From Nocardia sp. NRRL S-836 (GTDB lineage Bacteria; Actinomycetota; Actinomycetes; Mycobacteriales; Pseudonocardiaceae), in NCBI RefSeq assembly GCF_001279525.1, contig NZ_LGDY01000002.1, forward strand, positions 185,210-249,209: 64,000 nt of DNA. Reading direction: 5' to 3'. Below the pieces are notes generated by a model. The model was given only the letters and a program-made list of their open reading frames with translations, did not search any database and had not been told where the DNA came from. The position numbers and the translations under genes were made by a program. How positions within the stretch are numbered: the stretch's first letter is position 1; every line of letters starts with the position of its first letter. Shown piece by piece: positions 19,139 to 25,835 of this stretch.

Positions 19139-19181
19139 CGTTCCCGAACTGACTGCCGCTCCCACCACGAAGCGACGAGAC

Positions 19182-19200
19182 TTAGGTTAGCCTAACTTCT
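19182..19200. promoter_or_regulatory. Iron box (IdeR/DmdR type) overlapping the fetB stop codon
   Basis: TTAGGTTAGCCTAACTTCT matches the 19-bp actinobacterial iron box (TTAGGTTAGSCTAACCTAA) at 16 of 19 positions, including the whole left half. It lies over the last five codons of the minus-strand fetB gene rather than upstream of any gene start. Confidence 0.7.
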
Positions 19201-19946
19201 TCTTCCTGGGAAGTCCTGCGCACCAGTCCCCTCGCGACCAGCTCGACCACGGTCGCGACGGCGGCCACCTCGACCGCGAGCAGGGCCAGGAGCACCAGCA
19301 GCTGCAACGCACCCGCCTGCCACACCGGCGCCCCGCCCAGGAGCATGCCGACGAACGCGCCCGGAAGGGTGACCAGTCCGACCGTCCTGGTCTGGTCGAG
19401 CGGCGGCAGCAACGCCTCGGCCGCCGGCTTGCGGATCAGGAACCGGACCGCCGTCGGCTCGATGAACCCGAGCGCCAGCGCCGCCTCGTACTCACCGTTG
19501 CGGTCCTTGAGGGTGTCGAGCGCCCGTCGCACGGACAGCGTGGTGGTGGTCATGGCGCCACCGATGAGGATTCCCCCGATCGGGACCAGCGCGATGCCCT
19601 TGACCGGCACCAGCCCCAGCCCGATCAGCAGGCCGAGCGCCGGCACCGTGCCGACCAGGACCGCTGCCCCCACCCAGATCCCCTGCCAGCCGGTCTTCGT
19701 GCGCGCGGCCGCCGTCGCCGTGGCCACGGTCGCCATCACCACCAGGAACGCGCCGGTGAGCCCCAGGTTGGTCAGGACGACCGTGATCACCGCGCTGACC
19801 GCGGCGAGCTGGACCACGGCGCGCAACGCCGCCTTGACGAAGGGCTTCGGCGTGGTGAGGCCGGTGGCCCAGGCGACCCCGGCGGCCGCGGCCGTGAAGA
19901 CGACGCAGACGACCAGCAGCCGGACCCAGTCGGTGGTGATGACCAT
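19182..19946 (-). CDS. fetB: FetB-like (UPF0014) ABC permease, putative iron exporter
   Basis: A 254-aa polytopic protein with about seven membrane helices and UPF0014/FetB features: an LVPIGGILIGGAMTTTTLSVRR segment and PLDQTRTVGLVTLPGAFVGMLLGG. In Escherichia coli, FetAB exports iron and helps against oxidative stress. No ATPase partner (FetA) is adjacent. It starts 9 bp downstream of the NmrA-like gene, so it may be read from that promoter. Its last codons (EVRLT-stop) coincide with an IdeR/DmdR-type iron box. Family call is good; iron as substrate is inferred from the family. Confidence 0.85.
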   Translation of the reverse strand: MVITTDWVRLLVVCVVFTAAAAGVAWATGLTTPKPFVKAALRAVVQLAAVSAVITVVLTNLGLTGAFLVVMATVATATAAARTKTGWQGIWVGAAVLVGTVPALGLLIGLGLVPVKGIALVPIGGILIGGAMTTTTLSVRRALDTLKDRNGEYEAALALGFIEPTAVRFLIRKPAAEALLPPLDQTRTVGLVTLPGAFVGMLLGGAPVWQAGALQLLVLLALLAVEVAAVATVVELVARGLVRRTSQEEEVRLT

Positions 19947-19955
19947 GCAGGGGAT

Positions 19956-20723
19956 TTACCACCGGTCGCGGTGCGCGGCCACGAACGCCCCGAACGACCT
20001 GGGTGAACGCCCGGTGACGTCCTCGACCGTGCTGGTCACCCGGTCCTCGGCGCCGCCGGCGATGGCCTCGTCGAGCGCGGCGAGCATGACCGCGAACTCC
20101 GCCGGCACGACGCCCGCGAAGCGTTCGGCCATCTCGGCCGCGCTGACGGCGCGGTGGCGGACCGGGACGCCGGTGTGCCCGGTGATGATCGCGGCGGCGT
20201 CGGCGTAGCTGAGCGCCTCCGGGCCGGTGATCACGTGCTCGGTGTTGTGCGGGTCCCCGGTGAGCGCCGCGACGGCCACCGCGGCGATGTCATCGGCGTC
20301 CACGAACGCGACACGGCCGTCACCGGTGGCCGTGACGATCTCGCCGGCACGTACGCCGGTGGCCACCGGGTGGGTGTCGTCGACGAAGTTCTGCATGAAC
20401 CACGACGGGCGCAGCACCGTCCACTCCGGCAGCTGCCTGACCAGGCGGGCGTTCGGGTCGTCCTGGACGGCGGAGGAGCTGAGCAGCACGACCCTGCGGT
20501 CGCCGGAGACGTCGAGGAAGCGCTCGACGTGCGGTGCCGGGTCGATCTCGCCGACCGGCGGGATGAGGTAGACGGCACGCGTCCCGTCGAGCACCGGCGC
20601 GTACGTCTCCGGGCGGTACCAGTCGAACCCGGTGCGACGCGAGGCGATGCGGGCCTCGGCGCCGAGCCGGTGCGCGACGCGGCTGCCGGTCGTGCCGGTG
20701 CCGCCGATGACGAGGACGGTCAC
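19956..20723 (-). CDS. NmrA-like NAD(P)-binding oxidoreductase
   Basis: A 255-aa atypical short-chain dehydrogenase: nucleotide-binding motif VIGGTGTTGSRVAHRL at the N-terminus, followed by VYLIPPVGE and RPSWFMQNF, as in NmrA/NAD(P)H-quinone reductase QorB-type proteins. GTG 20723 overlaps the stop of the SnoaL-like gene as GTGA. The pair is divergent from a TetR gene that probably controls it. Redox substrate unknown. The downstream fetB-like gene follows after 9 bp. Confidence 0.85.
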   Translation of the reverse strand: MTVLVIGGTGTTGSRVAHRLGAEARIASRRTGFDWYRPETYAPVLDGTRAVYLIPPVGEIDPAPHVERFLDVSGDRRVVLLSSSAVQDDPNARLVRQLPEWTVLRPSWFMQNFVDDTHPVATGVRAGEIVTATGDGRVAFVDADDIAAVAVAALTGDPHNTEHVITGPEALSYADAAAIITGHTGVPVRHRAVSAAEMAERFAGVVPAEFAVMLAALDEAIAGGAEDRVTSTVEDVTGRSPRSFGAFVAAHRDRW

Positions 20724-21097
20724 GACAGCTCCGCCGCGGCCAGCGGGTTCCAGTAGTCGCGCCACTCGGCGATCCGGCCGTCGCGTTCGGTGATCACCAC
20801 GACGTAGCGGTTGCGGAACGGCCTGCCGGTCGCGACGAGCTCGCCGGTCAGGTCGAACTCGGCCACCGTGACGTCCGGGTCGGCCGTCCGGTGAACGAGC
20901 CGCCAGGGGACCTCGTGGACGTCGATCATCAACGGGTAGTCGCGCAGGTAGTCGTGGACGGCCTCGCGGCCGTTGACCTCCTTCGGCCAGCCCTCGGGGG
21001 CGAACGGGAACTCCATCCGGCCGTCGTCGGCCCACAGGTCGGCGAACCCGGCCATGTCCTTCTTCAGCAGCAGGTCAAGCGCTTGGTCCAAGAGCAT
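20720..21097 (-). CDS. SnoaL-like (NTF2-fold) protein
   Basis: A 125-aa protein of the SnoaL/ketosteroid-isomerase-like superfamily: ALDLLLKKDMAGFADLWADDGRMEFPF at the N-terminus and GRPFRNRYVVVITERDGRIAEWRDYWNP at the C-terminus. This pairing with an NmrA oxidoreductase and a TetR regulator is common in actinobacterial detoxification loci. ATG 21097 is preceded by GAGGAAG; a longer frame to 21241 runs through the operator region and into the TetR gene and is rejected. Confidence 0.85.
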   Translation of the reverse strand: MLLDQALDLLLKKDMAGFADLWADDGRMEFPFAPEGWPKEVNGREAVHDYLRDYPLMIDVHEVPWRLVHRTADPDVTVAEFDLTGELVATGRPFRNRYVVVITERDGRIAEWRDYWNPLAAAELS

Positions 21098-21117
21098 GTC
21101 AGGGACTTCCTCGGTCA

Positions 21118-21170
21118 GGACGATACGGTCACGTCTCGACCAGATTAGACGGGACGGGACCGTATCGTCC
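21118..21170. promoter_or_regulatory. Perfect inverted repeat, probable TetR operator
   Basis: GGACGATACGGTC (21118-21130) and GACCGTATCGTCC (21158-21170) form a perfect 13-bp inverted repeat with a 27-bp spacer in the 85-bp gap between divergent SnoaL-like and TetR genes. The spacing fits one regulator dimer site at each promoter. Confidence 0.7.
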
Positions 21171-21182
21171 ACACTTGGGTCC

Positions 21183-21773
21183 GTGACCAAACGCGCCCCG
21201 ACCGGAGCCGCCGTCCTGCAACCGCACGTCACCGCCGCCATCTCGGAGGCGGTGCTGGACGAGCTGGCCGCGTGCGGCTACGGGCGGCTGTCGATGGAGG
21301 CCGTCGCAAAACGCGCGGGCGTCGGCAAGAGCGCGCTCTACCGGCGGTGGCCGTCCAAGCAGGACATGGTGATCGCCGTGCTGGCGGAGCTGAGCGTGCC
21401 CGCGGCGGAGGTCCCGCACACGGGATCGCTGCGGGCCGACCTGCGCGCGATGCTGCGGGCGGTGCACGACTGGCTGACGCACCACCGGATCGCGGCGATC
21501 CTGCCCGACCTGATCGCCGAGGGCGGGCGCAACCCGGCGCTGTCGGACGCGATCGCGACCGGGGTGGGGCAGCCGCGCAGGGACATCGCGTCGGAGACGC
21601 TGACGCGGGCGGTGGAGCGCGGGGAGCTGCGCGCCGACCTCAACGTGGACGTGGCGCTGGACGTGCTGGCGGGGCCGATCTACTGGCGGCTCGTGGTGCG
21701 GCACGCGCCGGTGGACGACCGGTACCTGGACGAGCTGGCGGAGTTCCTCCTGCGGGCGCTGGGCGCGGACTAG
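21183..21773 (+). CDS. TetR-family repressor
   Basis: A 196-aa regulator. The N-terminal DNA-binding domain (about 15-65) includes YGRLSMEAVAKRAGVGKSALYRRWPSKQDMV, and the C-terminal domain has TetR_C-like GPIYWRLVVRHAPVDDRYLDEL. GTG 21183 (VTKRAPTGAAVLQPHV) avoids the upstream palindrome. It probably represses itself and the SnoaL/NmrA operon through the 13-bp inverted repeat. The inducer is unknown. Confidence 0.9.
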   Translation: MTKRAPTGAAVLQPHVTAAISEAVLDELAACGYGRLSMEAVAKRAGVGKSALYRRWPSKQDMVIAVLAELSVPAAEVPHTGSLRADLRAMLRAVHDWLTHHRIAAILPDLIAEGGRNPALSDAIATGVGQPRRDIASETLTRAVERGELRADLNVDVALDVLAGPIYWRLVVRHAPVDDRYLDELAEFLLRALGAD

Positions 21774-21782
21774 CCGCCCGGC

Positions 21783-22046
21783 TCAGACGTCGTCGAGGCC
21801 CTGCTGGGCGGTACGTGACCCTCGCCTCGCCGCGCGGCGTTGCCAGTAGAAGACTCCGTACCCGATGATCCCGAGCAGACCGCCGCACAGGGTCGTCCAG
21901 AGCAGGACGCCGTTCGAGCGGTCGGCGACGAGCACCACGAGAAAACCGAGGAACCACAGCGCCGTTCCCCCGAGCACAACGGGCACGGGGTCGGCCAGCC
22001 GGTGCGGCAGCGGCGGCGGGCTGGGGGCGGAGTCGCGTTCGGACAC
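21783..22046 (-). CDS. DUF2530 small membrane protein
   Basis: An 87-aa protein starting VSERDSAPSPPPLPHRLADPVPVVLGG, with two membrane helices (about 21-43 and 49-70) and a basic C-terminal tail. The sequence and its position beside a MarR gene match the DUF2530 protein of mycobacteria (Rv0879c, from memory). GTG 22046 is only 16 bp from the start of the divergent permease, so at least one promoter must lie in the other gene. Longer in-frame extension is antisense to the permease. Function unknown. Confidence 0.8.
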   Translation of the reverse strand: MSERDSAPSPPPLPHRLADPVPVVLGGTALWFLGFLVVLVADRSNGVLLWTTLCGGLLGIIGYGVFYWQRRAARRGSRTAQQGLDDV

Positions 22047-22062
22047 GGGGTTAGGAGACCAG

Positions 22063-23496
22063 ATGCTGGACGGGTTCTTCAAGATTTCGGAGCGCGGCTC
22101 GACCGTGGCGCGCGAAGTGCGCGGCGGCGTCGTGACGTTCTTCACGATGGCGTACATCGTGGTGCTGAACCCGTTGATCATCGGCAGCTTCGCCCCGACG
22201 GGGCCCGGTGCGCACCCGGACGTGCTGGGCAACATCCTCCCGGTCGGCCAGGTGGCGGCGGTGACGGCGCTGGTCGCCGGCGTGATGACCATCCTGTTCG
22301 GACTGATCGCGAACTACCCGTTCGCACTGGCCACCGGCCTGGGCATCAACTCGTTCGTGGCGGTCAGCGTCGCGGCGAAGGTGTCGTGGCCGGAGGCGAT
22401 GGGGCTCATCCTCGTCAACGGCGTGGTCGTGCTGCTGCTGGTCCTCACCGGCGTGCGGACCGCGGTGTTCAACGCCGTGCCGAACGAGCTCAAGGCCGCC
22501 ATCGCCGTGGGCATCGGTCTCTTCATCACGTTCATCGGCCTCGTCGACGCCGGGTTCGTGCGCCGGCTGCCGGACGCCGCCAACACCACCGTGCCGGTCG
22601 GGCTGGGCATCAACGGGTCGATCGCGAGCTGGCCGACGCTGGTGTTCGTGGTCGGGCTCGTGGTCACCGGCGTGCTGTTCGCGCGCAAGGTCAAGGGCGC
22701 GATCCTGATCGGCATCGTCGGCACGGCGATCTTCGCGATCGTGCTGGAGGCGCTGGTCAAGGCGGGCCCGTCGGCCGGGACGAACGCCAAGGGCTGGAAC
22801 CTCGGCTACCCCGCGCTGCCCGACAAGGTGTTCGGCGTCCCCGACCTGTCGCTGCTCGGTGACGTGTCGTTCGGCGCGTGGACGCGGCTCCCGGCGCTGG
22901 CCGCGGCGCTGATCGTCTTCACGCTGGTGCTCACGGACTTCTTCGACACCGTCGGCACGATGACCGGTCTGGGCAAGGAGGCGGACCTCATCGACGAGGA
23001 CGGCCAGCTGCCGAACGTGAGCAAGGCGCTGTTCGTCGACGGCCTGGGCGCGGTGGCCGGTGGCGCGGCGTCGAGCTCGTCCAACACCGTCTTCATCGAG
23101 TCGGCGTCGGGCATCGCGGAGGGCGCGCGGACCGGTCTCGCGAACGTCGTGACGGGCGTGCTGTTCCTGCTGGCGATGTTCTTCACGCCGCTCTACGAGG
23201 TCGTTCCGATCGAGGCGGCCGCACCGGCGCTGGTGGTCGTCGGCGCGTTGATGATGATGCAGATCCGCGAGATCGACTTCGGCGACTTCACGGTGGCGCT
23301 GCCCGCGTTCCTCACGATCGTGGTCATGCCGTTCACCTACTCGATCGCGAACGGCATCGGCGCGGGCTTCGTCAGCTACGTGCTGATCAGGGCGCTGACC
23401 GGCCGGGCCCGCGGCGTGCACCCGCTGATGTGGGTCGTGGCGGCCGCGTTCATCGTCTACTTCGCACTCGGGCCGATCCAGGGCCTGCTCACCTGA
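22063..23496 (+). CDS. NCS2-family purine permease (AzgA/PbuG type)
   Basis: A 477-aa polytopic membrane protein. It has the AzgA-branch motifs: AREVRGGVVTFFTMAYIVVLNP at the N-terminus, FALATGLGINSFVA, and VLTDFFDTVGTMTGLGKEADL. These proteins take up hypoxanthine, guanine or adenine with protons. ATG 22063 is preceded by AGGAGA; longer frames run antisense to the DUF2530 gene. It stands alone but could be cotranscribed with the MarR gene 39 bp downstream. Confidence 0.92.
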   Translation: MLDGFFKISERGSTVAREVRGGVVTFFTMAYIVVLNPLIIGSFAPTGPGAHPDVLGNILPVGQVAAVTALVAGVMTILFGLIANYPFALATGLGINSFVAVSVAAKVSWPEAMGLILVNGVVVLLLVLTGVRTAVFNAVPNELKAAIAVGIGLFITFIGLVDAGFVRRLPDAANTTVPVGLGINGSIASWPTLVFVVGLVVTGVLFARKVKGAILIGIVGTAIFAIVLEALVKAGPSAGTNAKGWNLGYPALPDKVFGVPDLSLLGDVSFGAWTRLPALAAALIVFTLVLTDFFDTVGTMTGLGKEADLIDEDGQLPNVSKALFVDGLGAVAGGAASSSSNTVFIESASGIAEGARTGLANVVTGVLFLLAMFFTPLYEVVPIEAAAPALVVVGALMMMQIREIDFGDFTVALPAFLTIVVMPFTYSIANGIGAGFVSYVLIRALTGRARGVHPLMWVVAAAFIVYFALGPIQGLLT

Positions 23497-23535
23497 CGTT
23501 CGGCGTGAAACTATTTCGTGAGGTACGCTAACTAC

Positions 23536-23961
23536 GTGGCGAACGAACAGCACGGTCTGGCGAGCAGGCTTCGGCTTGCCGTCGTGCGCCTCAACCGCCG
23601 GTTGCGGGCCCAGCGCACCAACTCGGCCGTGTCGCTGACCCAGGTGTCCGCGCTGTCCACACTGCACAAGTGCGGACCGCTGACGCCGGGCGAGCTGGCC
23701 GCCAAGGAAGGCGTGCAACCGCCGTCGATGACGCGCGTGATCGCCGCGCTGGAGGAGTTCGGCTTCGCCACGCGCAGCCCGCACCCCACCGACGGCCGTC
23801 AAGCCATCGTCGAGCTGACCGGCGAAGGCTTGTCGTACCTCGAAGACGAGATCACCGCCCGCGAGGCGTGGCTGGACAAGCGGCTGGCGGAGCTCCCCGC
23901 GGAAGAGCGGGAACTGCTCTCGAAGGCCGCCGAGATCATCGACAGGATGGCGGGGCAGTAA
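23536..23961 (+). CDS. MarR-family regulator
   Basis: A 141-aa winged-helix regulator: SVLTQVSALSTL-type helix, LTPGELAAKEGVQPPSMTRVIAALEE recognition helix, and the wing FATRSPHPTDGRQAIVEL. I prefer GTG 23536 (VANEQHGLASRL); the preceding TACGCT (23524-23529) would be a minus-10 for a leaderless transcript. GTG 23518 in frame would add six residues. It matches the mycobacterial MarR gene next to DUF2530 (Rv0880-like, from memory). The MFS gene 4 bp downstream is the obvious target or partner. Confidence 0.88.
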   Translation: MANEQHGLASRLRLAVVRLNRRLRAQRTNSAVSLTQVSALSTLHKCGPLTPGELAAKEGVQPPSMTRVIAALEEFGFATRSPHPTDGRQAIVELTGEGLSYLEDEITAREAWLDKRLAELPAEERELLSKAAEIIDRMAGQ

Positions 23962-23965
23962 GGAC

Positions 23966-25270
23966 GTGTCGGGCTACGCGGGTGGTGGAGCGGAGACTTC
24001 GTCACCTCGGCGTACCGGAATGTTCTCTTCGCTTCGCATCCACAACTACCGCCTCTACGCCTCCGGCCAGATCATCTCGCTGGTCGGCGTGTGGATGCAG
24101 CGCGTCGCCCAGGACTGGCTGGTCCTGGAGCTGACCGACGGCTCCCCCGTCGCACTCGGCTTCGCCGCGTCACTGCAGTTCCTGCCCGTCCTGCTGCTGT
24201 CCATGTGGGGCGGCGTCCTCGCCGACCGCCTGGACAAGCGCCGCCTGCTGCTGTGGCTGGAGTCCGCACTCGGCCTGTGCGCGCTGGCCCTGGGCCTGCT
24301 GGACGTGTCCGGCGTGGTCGCGCTGTGGCACGTCTACGTGCTGTGCTTCCTGCTCGGCTGCTTCTCCGCCGTGGAGACACCGGTGCGGCAGTCGTTCGTG
24401 GTCGAGATGGTCGGCCGGGAGTCGCTGACGAACGCCGTGGCCCTGAACTCGATGATGTTCAACCTGGCCCGGATCATCGGCCCCGCGATCGCGGGCCTGG
24501 CCGTGGTGGCCATCGGCACCGGCTGGGTCTTCATCGCCAACGCGGTCAGCTTCGTCGGTGTCGTGCTCGGCGTCTGGCTGATGCGGACGTCGGAACTGCA
24601 GCGGTCCGCTCCGGTACCGCGCTCCCGCGGCCAGCTGCTGTCCGGCCTGCGGTACGTGCGCAGCCGGCCGGACCTGATGACCGTGATGCTGCTGGTCTTC
24701 TTCATCTCGACGTTCGGGTTCAACTTCTACCTGACCCTGGCGATCCTGGCCCGCAACGTCTTCGGCGGCGACGCCGACGCCTACGGGTTGCTGTCGACGC
24801 TCATCGCGGTCGGAACCCTGGCCGGTGCGACGCTGGCCGCGCGCCGCAAGAAGCCGCGGATGTCGGTGTTCATCGGCTCCGGGGTGGTCTTCGGGGTGCT
24901 GGAGGTCGTGTCCGGGCTGATGCCGACGATGCTGCTGACCGGGTTGATGATGATCCCGGTCGGCGTCGCGATGATGACGTTCAACACCATCGCCAACGCG
25001 ACCGTGCAGCTGGCCGTCGAGCCCGAGATGCGCGGGCGGGTGATGGGGATCTACATGCTGGTGTTCCTGGGAGGGAACCCGGTGGGCGGGCCGTTGATGG
25101 GCTGGCTCGGGGAGGTCAACGGGCGGGCGCCGGTCATCGTCGGCGGGGTGGTGTCGGTGGTGGTGACGGCGACCGCCTGGGTGATCCTGGTGCGGCGCGG
25201 GGACATCGGGCGGCCTCGGCTGCGGCGGGGGCGTGCGGAGGCGGCTGAGGGCGTGGACGTGGCCGCTTGA
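23966..25270 (+). CDS. MFS transporter
   Basis: A 434-aa major-facilitator protein with about 12 helices: FSSLRIHNYRLYASGQIIS at the N-terminus, the helix 2-3 loop motif GGVLADRLDKRRLL, and ETPVRQSFVVEMVG as in the MFS_3 (enterobactin/drug exporter-like) group. It begins 4 bp after the MarR stop, so the two are cotranscribed. It corresponds to Rv0876c by position (from memory). Substrate unknown; an exporter is most likely. Confidence 0.9.
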   Translation: MSGYAGGGAETSSPRRTGMFSSLRIHNYRLYASGQIISLVGVWMQRVAQDWLVLELTDGSPVALGFAASLQFLPVLLLSMWGGVLADRLDKRRLLLWLESALGLCALALGLLDVSGVVALWHVYVLCFLLGCFSAVETPVRQSFVVEMVGRESLTNAVALNSMMFNLARIIGPAIAGLAVVAIGTGWVFIANAVSFVGVVLGVWLMRTSELQRSAPVPRSRGQLLSGLRYVRSRPDLMTVMLLVFFISTFGFNFYLTLAILARNVFGGDADAYGLLSTLIAVGTLAGATLAARRKKPRMSVFIGSGVVFGVLEVVSGLMPTMLLTGLMMIPVGVAMMTFNTIANATVQLAVEPEMRGRVMGIYMLVFLGGNPVGGPLMGWLGEVNGRAPVIVGGVVSVVVTATAWVILVRRGDIGRPRLRRGRAEAAEGVDVAA

Positions 25271-25467
25271 GTGGGTGGCCGCGACGGGGCGCTGTCGCCT
25301 GATCGGGTGAAGGTTGTCCGGAATGGGCGGGGTTGGCGTCTCTTTGAGGTCTTGAAGTAGTGGTCGTCTTCGCCCGCAGATGAGGAAACGCGTGGGGCGC
25401 CGACACGTGACGTGGATGACCCGCGACGGCACAGGCCAGGCAGGCGGTGCCGACGTCGGCCCGGTGA

Positions 25468-25758
25468 TCAGGGTGCGTCGGGGTCCCAGCCGTGCTCGGC
25501 CAGCGCCGCGTGCACCCAGGCAACCCGCTGCCGTTCGCGTGAGGCGGTCCGCGCGGCCGCGACGACGTGGACGCCGTACGCCACGTGCCGGTCGACGCCG
25601 GTGAGGGTCTCGACGACCAGTGCGAAGTTGCGGTCGCTGCAGCCCTCCCACAACGCCGCCAGCACCACGTCGAGGTCGCCGTCCGGGATGCCGCCGGGAT
25701 AGGCCGCCCGCACCTGGGCGAGCGTCTCCCGCAGCCACTGCGGTTCGAGGGCAGGCAC
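25468..25758 (-). CDS. Small hypothetical protein downstream of the Hsp90-like gene
   Basis: A 96-aa protein, VPALEPQWLRETLAQVRAAYPG..., probably helical, with no signal or membrane segment and no recognised domain. A TTG three codons upstream (25767) is an alternative start, but the AAAGG ribosome-binding site fits the GTG better. It follows the large ATPase gene by 77 bp on the same strand and may be the last gene of that operon. Codon use looks genuine. The 200 bp beyond it (25271-25467) hold nothing I can identify. Confidence 0.6.
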   Translation of the reverse strand: MPALEPQWLRETLAQVRAAYPGGIPDGDLDVVLAALWEGCSDRNFALVVETLTGVDRHVAYGVHVVAAARTASRERQRVAWVHAALAEHGWDPDAP

Positions 25759-25835
25759 GGTCGGCAAAGCCTTTCGAAGGTCGGCACGCGAACCCGCAGA
25801 CCGACACGCTGGCCGGTGACCTGGGAGCGGTCACG

